Assembly: GCA_025463305.1 (NCBI GenBank)
Contig: JAOBWK010000042.1
Location: forward strand, 124,001-188,000
DNA from: Ilumatobacteraceae bacterium
Lineage (GTDB): Bacteria > Actinomycetota > Acidimicrobiia > Acidimicrobiales > Ilumatobacteraceae
Direction of reading: 5' to 3'
DNA length: 64,000 nucleotides
Shown here piece by piece: positions 10,192 to 19,340 of this stretch. Under the pieces are notes generated by a model. The model worked only from the letters and a program-made list of their open reading frames with translations. It was not told the DNA's origin and made no database searches. Position 1 is the first letter of the stretch, and each line of letters begins with the position of its first letter. The position numbers were made by a program, and so were the translations under genes.

Positions 10192-11645
10192 ACCGACACG
10201 TCCCCGATGAGCCGGCTCGTGGCGGCCTCGGCCGCGGTGCCGACGAAGAAGTCGGGGTTCTGCTGCATCAGCAGCCGGGCCGGGTTCTCGAACACGAACT
10301 CGCTGAAGTCCTGCTCGGTGAGGATGCCCTTGCGGACCAGGCCATGGGCCTCCTCGACCACCTCGTTCATCTCCGGCACGTCCCAGTGGCTGAGGTCGCT
10401 CGAGAACACCGGCTTGAGGCGGGCCCCGAACGGGTTGCCCGGCGCGAATGCGAAGGCGATCGTGCGATCGTCGGCCTCGCAGCCGAAGTAGAAGTTCGGC
10501 ACGAACTTGTCGACGATGTCGCGCTTCTCGTGGATGTCGACGAACCGCCACTCGTCGATGTTGTCGGGCGGTGTGCCGGCTCCGGGGAGCGCTCGCATGG
10601 CGGCGTCGAGGTCGATGTCGCCGGCCTTGTCGAGCAGCGCCGAGCCGTGGCTGTTGAACAGCTGCTCGAACATCGCCCAGTCGATCGTGTCGGGATCGAG
10701 CCGCTTGAGGTCCTCGAGGTTGCGCTTCTCCCAGTGCTCGATGATGTCGCAGAGCAGGATCACGGCCCAGCCGACACCGCACTCGAGGAACCCGAAGTTG
10801 AGGTCGGGGAAGCGGTTGGTGACGCCGCCCATGAACAGCGACTTGCACAGCGGATGCATGCGGTGCATGAACGAGCCGATGTGGTTGAAGGTGTAGTTGG
10901 TGGTGGCGGTGAACGAGCCGGACGGCATGTTGCCGAGGCCGCCGTGGAACATCGCCGCGAAGCCGAGCTCCTGGGTCTTGGCCCACACCGGGTCGTAGTC
11001 GAACGGGCTGTCGATGCCGTACCAGTCGAAGTAGTGGGTCTGGCCGGGGAACAGGAACGGTGACGGGTTGTCGAGCACCGGCTTGGGGATCGCCCGCGTC
11101 ACGCCCTCGGGGAACCCGACCGCCTTGAGGCCGAGCTGCTTGCAGTGCTCGAGCTCGGCGACGGCCTCCTCCGGCGTGTGCGTCGGAATCACGCCGGCGG
11201 CCGTCATCCGGTCGCCGTACGGCCGGTAGGTGTCGGCGTAGAACTCGTTGAAGCCGCGGCAGACGCCGAGGCGCAGGTCCTGGTCGACGATGCCCGCGAT
11301 GCCGAACCCCTTCGTCGGGTACAGCACCGAGTAGTCGATGCCGAACTCGTCGAGCCGCTCGTACATCAACCCCGGGATCGCGCCGGTGGCGAGGTCTCGC
11401 GTGTTCTGCGCGGGCGTGCCCCACCACGCGGACTGTGGCGTGCGCTGCTGGGCACGCGTCTCGGTGTCGGCGCCGAGGATCTTGGCGATCGGCGACGGCT
11501 GGTTGATGTACTTGTCGAACAGCTTCGGGCCCATCGCCTCGCGCAGGTACGGCAGCACGGCCGGCATGAACTCGATGACGTGGCCGTCGACATCCAGCAC
11601 CGGATGGCTGAGCGAGTCGCGGACCTGTCGTGATGTGTCACCCAT
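10188..11645 (-). CDS. Amidohydrolase family 2 (ACMSD-like, PF04909)
   Basis: 485 residues with the amidohydrolase_2 pattern: an early HPVLDVDGHVIEFMP, then GIDYSVLYPTKGFG, TAAGVIPTHTPEEAVAELE and LGLKAVGFPEG, ending in a helix with FSSDLSHWD and the FVFENPARL tail common in this family. Members are metal-dependent decarboxylases or hydrolases of ring-cleavage products. A long insert (about residues 190-260) contains FDWYGIDSPFDYDPVW. It is translationally coupled to the downstream amidohydrolase; 39 bases separate it from the upstream one. Confidence 0.8.
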   Translation of the reverse strand: MGDTSRQVRDSLSHPVLDVDGHVIEFMPAVLPYLREAMGPKLFDKYINQPSPIAKILGADTETRAQQRTPQSAWWGTPAQNTRDLATGAIPGLMYERLDEFGIDYSVLYPTKGFGIAGIVDQDLRLGVCRGFNEFYADTYRPYGDRMTAAGVIPTHTPEEAVAELEHCKQLGLKAVGFPEGVTRAIPKPVLDNPSPFLFPGQTHYFDWYGIDSPFDYDPVWAKTQELGFAAMFHGGLGNMPSGSFTATTNYTFNHIGSFMHRMHPLCKSLFMGGVTNRFPDLNFGFLECGVGWAVILLCDIIEHWEKRNLEDLKRLDPDTIDWAMFEQLFNSHGSALLDKAGDIDLDAAMRALPGAGTPPDNIDEWRFVDIHEKRDIVDKFVPNFYFGCEADDRTIAFAFAPGNPFGARLKPVFSSDLSHWDVPEMNEVVEEAHGLVRKGILTEQDFSEFVFENPARLLMQQNPDFFVGTAAEAATSRLIGDVSV

Positions 11646-11684
11646 GATGTTCCCCTGTGTTGGACAGCTGTGTGTTGTGAGGTC

Positions 11685-13397
11685 TCAGCCGGGCCGGACG
11701 ACCCGGCCGGGCACCGCCCCGGTGCGCTCGCCGCGCTCGACGACCACTTCGCCGTTGACGATGGTGGCCTCGATGCCGACCGGTACGGCGCGGAAGCGCT
11801 CGACGCCGAGGACGACATCGCGGTCGGCCTTGCACGTGCCGACGTCGATCTTCTCCGGGTCGAAGATGAACACGTCGCCGCCGAACCCGGTCTGGAGCAG
11901 ACCGCGGTCGGTGAGCCCGAGCACGGCGGCCGGGAGCGCGGTCATCCGCCGGATCGCCTCCTCGAGGCGCCACACCTTCTCCTCGCGCCACCAGGTGGCC
12001 AGGAAGTGGGTGCTCCACTCGGCGCCGTCGTCGCGGTCGAGATGGGCCCCGCCGTCGCTGACACCGGCGATCATCTGCGGGTGCTTCTGCACGTCCTTGA
12101 GCAGCTCGCGCCACTCGGGCGTCTCGTTGGCCCAGTGGAAGACGGCCTGCAGATCGTCGGCGAGGGCGATGTCGAGCATGACGTCGGCCGGATGGCGGTT
12201 CTCGTTGGCAGCGATCGTGCCGATCACACCGCCGACGTAGCGCTGGTTCGGGGCCGCGGCGGACGATGACACGCGCATCGACGCCCAGAACGGCGGCGGC
12301 AGCGTGGACCCCTTCGACGCATCGCGGTTCGGGTTGTCGATGGCCTCGCGCAACGCGGCGCGTGCGTCGGGGTCGGCGAGCCGGCGACGGCGCTCGTCGA
12401 GCGGCACGGTCATCAGCTCGTTCCACAGCGGCACGCCCTCGTAGCGACTGGTGCCACCGGCGATCGTGAACGGCCCGTTCAGCGGACGGGTCATCAGCAG
12501 CGAGTACACGGGCGAACCGACGGCAGCCGAGCGATCGAGGAAGTCGCGCGACTCGAGCCACGTCTTGGTGGGTGCGTCGACCTTCGAGCGGCCCCCGAGG
12601 CCCTGCGTCACCAGCGGCACGCCACCGAGCCCCGCGAGCTCGATCAGCAGGTCTCGGTCGTTCGCGTTGATGCCCTCGACCGCGCTCTCGGGCGCGTAGG
12701 CGATGGAGCCGCGGCCGTAGTGGCCGACCACCTCGGCGAGCACGCGCAGCTCGTCGATGCTCGACAGCCGGCTCGGCACCGGACGGTTGGCGAGGTCGAG
12801 GTGGGTCGGCGCGTGAGACGACGAGAAGCCGAGCGCCCCGGCTGCCATCGCATCGTCGACCATCGCGGCGATCTGGGCCATCTCGTCGGCCGTGGACTCG
12901 CGCTCGAACGCCGCGTCGCCCATCACCCAGCGACGCACCGCCGAGTGCCCGACGTACATCCCCAGGTTCACGCCGAGGTGTCCCGCACGGGTGTCGAGGA
13001 ACTCGCGAAACGTCTCGAACGTCCAATCGATCTGGTCGAGCGCCGCCGGATCCATGCCCTCGACGCGAGCGAACATCTGCGCCGTGTAGGGACGGTCCGC
13101 GGCCTTCACCGGGGCGATCGAGAATCCGCAGTTGCCGGCGGCCACCGTGGTGACACCGTGCAGCGACGAGCTGTCACAGAGCGGGTCCCAGGTCAGCTGC
13201 GGGTCGTAGTGGGTGTGCGCGTCGACGATGCCGGGCGCCACCACCAGCCCGTCGGCGTCGATGGTCCGACGGGCCGGCTCCCCCCGAAGCCGGCCCGTCG
13301 CGACGATGCGCCCGCCCTCGATCGCGATGTCGCCCAGCCGGCCCGGCAGCCCCGTGCCGTCGATGACGAGTCCCCCGCGGATCAACAGGTCGTACAC
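11685..13397 (-). CDS. Amidohydrolase, N-acyl-D-amino-acid deacylase type
   Basis: 570 residues, paralogous to the gene at 8527. The metal site is visible as APGIVDAHTHYDPQ, the cysteine as AAGNCGFSIAP, and the aspartate as AGVSDGGAHLDRD. Two further conserved blocks, GFSSSHAPTHLDLANRPVPS and the CKADRDVVLGVERF end, fit this subfamily. The GTG start at 13397 gives a standard first strand YDLLIRGGLVIDGTG. It is probably an enantio- or chain-length-specific partner of the other copy; the true substrate is not evident. Confidence 0.85.
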   Translation of the reverse strand: MYDLLIRGGLVIDGTGLPGRLGDIAIEGGRIVATGRLRGEPARRTIDADGLVVAPGIVDAHTHYDPQLTWDPLCDSSSLHGVTTVAAGNCGFSIAPVKAADRPYTAQMFARVEGMDPAALDQIDWTFETFREFLDTRAGHLGVNLGMYVGHSAVRRWVMGDAAFERESTADEMAQIAAMVDDAMAAGALGFSSSHAPTHLDLANRPVPSRLSSIDELRVLAEVVGHYGRGSIAYAPESAVEGINANDRDLLIELAGLGGVPLVTQGLGGRSKVDAPTKTWLESRDFLDRSAAVGSPVYSLLMTRPLNGPFTIAGGTSRYEGVPLWNELMTVPLDERRRRLADPDARAALREAIDNPNRDASKGSTLPPPFWASMRVSSSAAAPNQRYVGGVIGTIAANENRHPADVMLDIALADDLQAVFHWANETPEWRELLKDVQKHPQMIAGVSDGGAHLDRDDGAEWSTHFLATWWREEKVWRLEEAIRRMTALPAAVLGLTDRGLLQTGFGGDVFIFDPEKIDVGTCKADRDVVLGVERFRAVPVGIEATIVNGEVVVERGERTGAVPGRVVRPG

Positions 13398-13463
13398 GCC
13401 GCCGAGGCTAACAGTCGTTTGTTTCCCACCCCCAGCCGAAGCAGGTTGCCGTCGCGAGCTGCG

Positions 13464-14426
13464 TCAGAAGATGGCGAGGGGGTTGACGGGGGAACCGGTG
13501 CCACCGGGCACGCGCATCGGGGCGACGGTCATCAGGAACTCCCAGCGCCGCTCGGCGGCGCAGACCTCGGACACGGTGTCGAGGCGGAGGTTGTCGATCA
13601 GGTGCAGGCCGATCGCGACGATGCCGATCTGGTGGATCGGGAACGGCCACTCGGCGATCGCGGTGAACGGCATCTGGTCGGAGATGCCGTCGCTGGCGAG
13701 CAGCGCGACCTGGCGTTCGTGCAGCCACGGGAGCGTGCGCGGGTGGAGGCCTGGCAGGCCCTTGAAGAACGGATCGAGGCGACCGTTGCCGGCGGCCTTG
13801 CGATGGTCGCGCCCGGTGCTGACGATCAGCAGGTCGCCCGTCCCGACCGTCACGCCCTGCGCCGCCTCGGCGGCCTCGAGATCGGCGACGGTGACCGACG
13901 ACGTCGGGTCCAGGAAGTCGACGCCACGCACGCGCGGGATGTCGAGCAACACGCCGCGGCCGACCACACCGTCGGCCGTCGACATGATCGTGTTGGCGAG
14001 CGCGCCCGTGCTACGGACGAGATCGGCGGAGCGGCCGCCGTACATCTCGCCACGGACGAACATGTGGCACAGCGCGTCGATGTGGGTGAGCCCCAGCCCG
14101 TGCACCGCGGTGCCGAGGTAGTCCTGGGTGGCCTCGTAGTCGGGTACGCCACTCGACCCGAGCGCGTCGCCGCTGGACAGCATGTGGTGGTGCGCGGGGC
14201 TCGGCGTCTCGGGCGTGGGCCGGGTCGTGAGGTCGTGCGCCATGCTGACCGCCCGACCCGTGCGCACCAGCGTCGCGGCATGCGCACGATGGGCGTCGGT
14301 GAGGTGGTTGAGCGCGCCACGCTCGTCGTCGACACCCCACGTCTGCCAGTTCTTGACGGCCTCGAAGATCTCCTCGAGCTCGGCCGTCGTGGGCACATCA
14401 TCCGGAGCAGGGTCGGCAGCGGTCAT
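13464..14426 (-). CDS. Cyclase-family hydrolase (kynurenine-formamidase-like)
   Basis: 320 residues with the cyclase (PF04199) metal motif in the form HGLGLTHIDALCHMF, and GDLLIVSTGRD and LASDGISD further on. The family binds divalent metal and hydrolyses N-formyl or other amide and lactone bonds. The N terminus NWQTWGVDDERGALN is typical of the larger bacterial cyclases. ATG 14426 is preferred over an upstream in-frame start. It precedes the amidohydrolases by 66 bases, and all three hydrolase types here act on C-N or ester-like bonds. Confidence 0.85.
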   Translation of the reverse strand: MTAADPAPDDVPTTAELEEIFEAVKNWQTWGVDDERGALNHLTDAHRAHAATLVRTGRAVSMAHDLTTRPTPETPSPAHHHMLSSGDALGSSGVPDYEATQDYLGTAVHGLGLTHIDALCHMFVRGEMYGGRSADLVRSTGALANTIMSTADGVVGRGVLLDIPRVRGVDFLDPTSSVTVADLEAAEAAQGVTVGTGDLLIVSTGRDHRKAAGNGRLDPFFKGLPGLHPRTLPWLHERQVALLASDGISDQMPFTAIAEWPFPIHQIGIVAIGLHLIDNLRLDTVSEVCAAERRWEFLMTVAPMRVPGGTGSPVNPLAIF

Positions 14427-14477
14427 GTCCGTAGGTTGACGCACCGCCACCCTCCTGTGCCTCATCGGAGGGCCGCT

Positions 14478-15143
14478 TCATTCGGCCGGCGTCGACGCCC
14501 AGACCGCGTACAGCGGATCGCCGTACGACCCGTCCGGCGTGCGCCGCTGGACGACCGGCTCGGTCCAGCCGCCACAGCGCCGGAAGTACTCGGCCACGAT
14601 CCGGCAGCGACCCGGCTCGTCGTTGGCGAGCCAGCCGTGCACCGCCTTGGTGGGGAAGCACCGGTTCGAGAACGTCGTCACCAGCAGCCCGCCGGGGCGC
14701 AGCACGCGCCGCGCATCACGGAACACGTCGATCGGCCGGACGAGGTAGTCGACCGAGACGCAGCACGTGACGGCGTCGAAGCGATCGTCCCCGAACGGCA
14801 GCACGGGATCGACGTTGAGATCATGAACGAGCCACGACGTGGCCATCCGGTTCGCAGCCAGCTCGTGCTCGTTCATGCCGAGTGCGACGAGCTCGGTCGG
14901 CGGCGTCACGAAGTGGGAGATCCACGACGACATGATGTCGAGGACGCTCCCGGTCAGGCCCAGCTCGTCGTACAGCGCACCGACCGCCGCGATGGCCCTG
15001 TCGTCGATGTGCGTCAACAGGCGATCGGGCACGTAGAAGCGATCGTCCGGCGACTCGTCCGTGCGCCGGAAGAAGCCGGGCGGGAACGAGTCGTGCGGAT
15101 CGTCGTCGGCACCCGGTCCCGAAGGTGAGAGTTCTGTGACCAC
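14478..15143 (-). CDS. Class I SAM-dependent methyltransferase
   Basis: About 221 residues. Motif I is present in altered form (GSVLDIMSSWISHF), motif II/III as DDRFDAVTCCVSVDYL, and VLRPGGLLVTTFSNRCFP as the post-I strand. The motif I glycines are reduced, so cofactor binding may be unusual. It fits a group of bacterial methyltransferases with a YVPDRLLTHID N-terminal segment. The start could be GTG 15143 or GTC-preceded positions nearby. It is the first gene of the minus-strand run and is divergent from the FAD oxidoreductase. Confidence 0.7.
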   Translation of the reverse strand: MVTELSPSGPGADDDPHDSFPPGFFRRTDESPDDRFYVPDRLLTHIDDRAIAAVGALYDELGLTGSVLDIMSSWISHFVTPPTELVALGMNEHELAANRMATSWLVHDLNVDPVLPFGDDRFDAVTCCVSVDYLVRPIDVFRDARRVLRPGGLLVTTFSNRCFPTKAVHGWLANDEPGRCRIVAEYFRRCGGWTEPVVQRRTPDGSYGDPLYAVWASTPAE

Positions 15144-15181
15144 CCGCCGATCATGCACGAGCCAGCGGTACCTTCGCCTGC

Positions 15182-16621
15182 ATCGCCACCATCTTCCCAC
15201 CGTCGCGCCACGACGCGGTCGTCGTCGGCGCCGGGCCGAACGGGCTCGCCGCCGCGGTCACGCTGGCTGCTGCCGGCCGCTCGGTGCTGGTGCTCGAGGG
15301 CAACCCCACCATCGGCGGCGGCTCCCGATCGGCAGAGCTCACGCTGCCCGGCTACGTGCACGACGTGTGCGCCGCGGTCCACGCCCTCGGCGCCGCATCG
15401 CCGGCGTTCGCCACGATGCAGCTCGAGCGCCACGGCCTCGAATGGATCCATCCCACGGTGCCCCTCGCCCATCCACTCGATGGAGGGCGGGCCGGCGTGC
15501 TGCACCGTTCGCTCGCCGACACCGTCGACGGCCTCGGTGCGGACGGCGGCGCGTGGAAGCGTTGGTACGGGCCGCTGCTCCCGCACGCCGACGAGCTGCT
15601 CGAGCAGATCCTCGGACCCATCGTCAGCGTGCCCCGCCATCCGCTCGTGATGGCCCGGTTCGGCATGCGCGCCCTGCCGCCCGCCGCACTCGCCCAGCGG
15701 TTGTTCCACACCGACGAAGCGGCGGCCTTGTTCGGCGGCTGCGCGTCGCACGCGTTCCGCCCGCTCGACAAGCCGCTGACCGCGGCGTTCGGCACGATGC
15801 TCGGGCTCGTCGGACATCACGTCGGCTGGCCGATCGCCAAGGGCGGCTCGCAGGCGGTGGTCGACGCGCTCGCGGGCAGGCTGCTCGAGCTCGGTGGCGA
15901 GATCGAGACCGATCGTCCGGTGCGCACGCTGCGCGATCTGCCGCCGCACCGCGTCGCGCTGTTCGACACCAACCCGGCGCAGCTCGAGCACATCGCCGGC
16001 CGCACGCTGCCCGACGGCTACCGCCGGCGGTTACGTCGGTTCCGCCACGGCCCGGCCGCGTTCAAGGTCGACTACGCGCTCGACGGTCCGGTGCCGTGGA
16101 CGAACGGGGCGTGCCGTGGCGCGGGCACCGTGCACGTCGGCGGCACGTTCGCCGAGATCGCCGACGCCGAGGCCGATTGCGCTCGCGGCCGGATGCCCGA
16201 TCGGCCGTTCGTGCTCGTCGCCCAGCAGAGCCTGTTCGATCCCACGCGCGCTCCCGCCGGCAAGCACACGCTCTGGGCCTACGCCCACGTGCCCCACGGC
16301 TCGACGGTGGATGCGACGGATGCGATCGAGCGCCAGATCGAGCGGTTCGCGCCCGGCTTCCGCGACCTCGTCCTCGCCCGCCACGTGATGGCACCGAGCG
16401 CGTTCGAGGCGTACAACCCGAACTACGTCGGCGGCGACATCGGCGGCGGTGCGCACACGGCCGCGCAGCTCGTCTTCCGGCCGACGTGGGGCCTGCGCTC
16501 GTACATCACGCCCAACCCGCGGATCCTGCTCTGCTCGGCGTCGACGCCGCCGGGCGCCGGCGTGCACGGCATGTCCGGCCGGCACGCCGCACAGCGGGCC
16601 CTCTCCGGCCCACTCGCCTGA
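15182..16621 (+). CDS. FAD-dependent phytoene-desaturase-like oxidoreductase
   Basis: About 480 residues. The Rossmann motif VVVGAGPNGLAAAVTLA, the acidic end of strand 2 (LVLEGNPTIGGGSRS) and the C-terminal GVHGMSGRHAA, which contacts FAD in this superfamily, are all present. It resembles the bacterial carotenoid-desaturase/NAD(P)-FAD family. The frame before the FAD motif has no ATG, GTG or TTG back to a stop at 15137: the first GTG (15284) lies inside the FAD domain. I place the start at ATC 15182. A one-base indel after ATG 15153 is an equally good explanation. Confidence 0.7.
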   Translation: MATIFPPSRHDAVVVGAGPNGLAAAVTLAAAGRSVLVLEGNPTIGGGSRSAELTLPGYVHDVCAAVHALGAASPAFATMQLERHGLEWIHPTVPLAHPLDGGRAGVLHRSLADTVDGLGADGGAWKRWYGPLLPHADELLEQILGPIVSVPRHPLVMARFGMRALPPAALAQRLFHTDEAAALFGGCASHAFRPLDKPLTAAFGTMLGLVGHHVGWPIAKGGSQAVVDALAGRLLELGGEIETDRPVRTLRDLPPHRVALFDTNPAQLEHIAGRTLPDGYRRRLRRFRHGPAAFKVDYALDGPVPWTNGACRGAGTVHVGGTFAEIADAEADCARGRMPDRPFVLVAQQSLFDPTRAPAGKHTLWAYAHVPHGSTVDATDAIERQIERFAPGFRDLVLARHVMAPSAFEAYNPNYVGGDIGGGAHTAAQLVFRPTWGLRSYITPNPRILLCSASTPPGAGVHGMSGRHAAQRALSGPLA

Positions 16622-16669
16622 CCGGACCCGGCGGACGGGACTCGGCGGGCCGCGCTCGGTGGGTTGGAC

Positions 16670-17404
16670 TCAGAGGTTGCCGGCCAGCTCGATGCCACTC
16701 GTCTCGATCGACGAGTACGGGAGGTGGGCGAAGAACGCGTCGGCCTGCTTGACCAGCTTGCGCACGGCGACGTAGTTCGAGCCGCCGCCGATGACCGCGC
16801 CCACGCCGAGCGGCAGCGCCGTGCCGAGCGCGATCGCGCCGCGGCGGCTGCCGTAGCGGCGCACGATCATCCGGCTCAGTGCACCGTTCACGGCTCGCAG
16901 GGTGGCCAGTGACAGGCCGCTCTTGGTGTTGTCCTCCAGGTTCGCGCCCATCTGGTTGGCGATCTTGCTGAACCCCTGGCGGGCCGTGCTGCCGAAGATC
17001 AGCACGGCGAGCACCCATGCCCGCCGCTCCTCGATCGACGGCGTCGGCCGACCGTGCAGCGCGGCGATGGTGAGGATCACGTCGCCGGAACGGGCGGTGA
17101 ACCAGCCGAGCTCGGCGGTGGCTGCCATCAGCGTCGCGGTGGTGCCGACCAGGGGCGTCGCGGCAGCGATGCCCGCTGCGGCTCCGACGGCGCCGAGCTC
17201 GCGGGCGAAGGAGTCCGACAGCGCCTTGATCTTCTCCGGCCGCACACCGCCCGGCAGTGCTGCGGCACGGGCGACCGCTGCCTCCCAGCGTGCGCTCGTG
17301 GTCTTCTCGACGCCGGCCAGCAACGCGTTGGCCACGGCCTCGACATCGACCGACGACAGTCGCTGCATCAGCCTCTCGCGCGCAGTGGACGGCCGGAGCA
17401 CCAT
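16670..17404 (-). CDS. EcsC-family-like protein
   Basis: 244 residues with the pattern of EcsC proteins: an N-terminal helix, a Gly/Ala-rich hydrophobic stretch (LGAVGAAAGIAAATPLVGTTATL) and a late GALPLGVGAVIGGGSNY-like segment (here LPLGVGAVIGGGSNYVAVRK). EcsC proteins are often membrane-associated; their function in actinobacteria is not known. Start ATG 17404 is the only one before the first helix. About 50 bases of imperfect GC-rich repeats separate it from the FAD oxidoreductase. Confidence 0.7.
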   Translation of the reverse strand: MVLRPSTARERLMQRLSSVDVEAVANALLAGVEKTTSARWEAAVARAAALPGGVRPEKIKALSDSFARELGAVGAAAGIAAATPLVGTTATLMAATAELGWFTARSGDVILTIAALHGRPTPSIEERRAWVLAVLIFGSTARQGFSKIANQMGANLEDNTKSGLSLATLRAVNGALSRMIVRRYGSRRGAIALGTALPLGVGAVIGGGSNYVAVRKLVKQADAFFAHLPYSSIETSGIELAGNL

Positions 17405-17457
17405 CGCTCATGTGTACCACCTGATCGCGGGAACCGCCCTCCACACCGTTCGCTAGG

Positions 17458-18459
17458 GTGATCGTCGTGACACAGGTGGAGCTTCCGTTGTCCGTGTCGT
17501 CGATCCGGGTCGAGGACCTCGAGCAGCACCGTCGCGAGCTCACGGGCTACTGCTACCGGATGCTCGGTTCGGTGTTCGAGGCCGACGATGCCGTGCAGGA
17601 CACGATGATGCGCGCCTGGCGCTCCGTCGATCGTTTCGAGGGTCGGTCGTCGTTGCGTTCCTGGCTGTACCGGATCGCCACCAACGCGTGCCTCGACATG
17701 CTCCGCTCCCGTGGCCGACGGGCCCGGCCGATGGACATGGGACCTTCGACGAAGGCCGATGCGATGCTGCCCGATCCGCTGGCCGACAACGCCTGGGTCG
17801 AGCCGATCCCGGACTCGAAGCTGTACGGCGAGCATGGCGATCCCGCCGAGCTGGCCGCGCGTCGCGAGTCGATCCGGCTCGCGTTCGTGTCCGCGCTCCA
17901 ATACCTGCCGCCACGCCAGCGATCCGTGCTCATCCTGCGCGAGGTCCTGCGCTGGGAGGCCACCGAGGTCGCCGAGCTGCTCGACACCACCGTCGCATCG
18001 GTGAACAGCGCCCTCCAGCGGGCGCGAGCCACGCTCGCCGAGCGCAACCTCGACGAGCTCGAGCTGCCCAGCTCCTCCGCCCCCGACGATGCCCGCCGCG
18101 AGTCGCTGCTGGCCGACTACGTCCACGCGTTCGAGCAGTACGACATCCCGCGGCTGGTCAGCCTGCTGCGCGACGACGCGATCATGTCGATGCCCCCCTT
18201 CCCGATGTGGCTGCAGGGACCGCACGACATCGGCGCGTTCTTCCTCGGGCCGGGCGCCGAGTGCCGCGGCTCACGGCTGGTCGCCACCGAGGCCAACGGC
18301 ATCCGCGCGTTCGGTTCCTACCGCGTCGACCCCGCCGGCGGGTTCAGCCCGTGGTCGCTGCAGCTGATCGAGATCGACGGCGACCGCATCGTCGGCCACC
18401 ACAACTTCCTCGACACCCGGCTGTTCGCCGAGTTCGGGCTCCCGGCCCACCTCGACTGA
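17458..18459 (+). CDS. ECF-type sigma factor with SnoaL-like C-terminal domain
   Basis: 333 residues. Region 2 spans about residues 20-90 (YRMLGSVFEADDAVQDTMMRAWRS), region 4 about 140-195 (LPPRQRSVLILREVLRWEATEVAELLDT, a clear helix-turn-helix), and from about 215 a SnoaL-like domain (YVHAFEQYDIPRLVSLLRDDA ... MPPFPMWLQG). This is the SigG/SigJ-like or TIGR02960 architecture, in which the tail replaces an anti-sigma factor in control. No anti-sigma gene is adjacent. Either GTG 17458 or GTG 17467 can start it. Confidence 0.85.
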   Translation: MIVVTQVELPLSVSSIRVEDLEQHRRELTGYCYRMLGSVFEADDAVQDTMMRAWRSVDRFEGRSSLRSWLYRIATNACLDMLRSRGRRARPMDMGPSTKADAMLPDPLADNAWVEPIPDSKLYGEHGDPAELAARRESIRLAFVSALQYLPPRQRSVLILREVLRWEATEVAELLDTTVASVNSALQRARATLAERNLDELELPSSSAPDDARRESLLADYVHAFEQYDIPRLVSLLRDDAIMSMPPFPMWLQGPHDIGAFFLGPGAECRGSRLVATEANGIRAFGSYRVDPAGGFSPWSLQLIEIDGDRIVGHHNFLDTRLFAEFGLPAHLD

Positions 18460-18519
18460 ACCTCGAGCCGTCGACGCCAACCGGGCCAACGGGTGCCGTC
18501 AGCCGGCACGGTCCGTGGC

Positions 18520-19302
18520 GTGACCCGGCTCCGCTACGCGATCGATGAGGAGCGCCTCGACCCTCGATACGCCCACCGGCTGGTCACCCTCGACGCCGAT
18601 GCCGACACGATGGCGTTCGTCGCCGACGAGCGGGTGCGCCGCCACGGTCACGTGCGCTGGGCCGTGCGGGCGATGGCCCGTTCGGTCGTCGGCGCCTTCT
18701 CGGCCAACGCGCTGCTCGACACCTATCCCCTGTTCATGCTCAGCCAGCCGCAGTGGCATCAGCTGCTCGGCCCGTATGCAGGCGGTCGCCTCCTCGACGT
18801 CGGCGCGGCCGCCGGCCACGTGACCTCGCGTCTGGCGACGCTGTACGACGACGTCACCGCCACCGATGTCTCCCGTCCGATGGTCCGTCGCCTGCGTGCG
18901 CTCGGGCTGCGCGCAGCCGTCCTCGACCTCGCCGCGCACGCCGCACCGGACGGTCCGTACGACACCGTCGCACTGCTGAACGTGCTCGATCGTTGCGCCC
19001 GTCCGCTGACCCTCCTGCAGGCCGCCGTGGAATCGCTGGCGGCGGATGGAACCCTCGTGGTCTCGATGCCGCTGCCCTATGACCCATGCTGGTACGACGG
19101 TCCGCGCGCCCGCGATCCGCTCGAACGCCTCTCCGTCCGTGCCCCGTCGTGGGAGGCGGGCGCGTCGGCGCTGGCCGAGACGCTGGAGAGCCACGGGCTC
19201 GCCGTCGAGGCCATCACCCGCGCCCCGTACCTGTCCGGTGGTGACCGCCACAACCCGCTGTACGTGCTGGACGCGGTCGTCATCGTCGCGACCTGCCGCT
19301 GA
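18520..19302 (+). CDS. METTL9/DREV-like methyltransferase
   Basis: About 260 residues. Motif I is LLDVGAAAGHVTSRLA, followed by TATDVSRPM, LLNVLDRCARPLTLL and VEAITRAPYLSGGD. These blocks correspond in order to LLDLGAGDGEVTK, ATELSETM, CLNLLDRCDQPLTLL and IEAFTRLPYLCEGD of human METTL9 as I recall it, a protein N1-histidine methyltransferase for HxH motifs. The upstream helix ending YPLFMLSQPQWHQLL matches too. This family (PF05219) is best known from eukaryotes. Residues 42-44 are HGH, itself a possible HxH site. GTG 18520 or 18493 is the start. Confidence 0.8.
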   Translation: MTRLRYAIDEERLDPRYAHRLVTLDADADTMAFVADERVRRHGHVRWAVRAMARSVVGAFSANALLDTYPLFMLSQPQWHQLLGPYAGGRLLDVGAAAGHVTSRLATLYDDVTATDVSRPMVRRLRALGLRAAVLDLAAHAAPDGPYDTVALLNVLDRCARPLTLLQAAVESLAADGTLVVSMPLPYDPCWYDGPRARDPLERLSVRAPSWEAGASALAETLESHGLAVEAITRAPYLSGGDRHNPLYVLDAVVIVATCR

Positions 19303-19340
19303 CGCTGTCGCTGTCCCTGCCACGGCAGCAGTTCGACACG

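Noticed and set aside
12720..15128. Plus-strand frame of 802 residues opposite the amidohydrolase, cyclase and methyltransferase
   Set aside because: It spans three real genes on the other strand, has no motif and no start signal.
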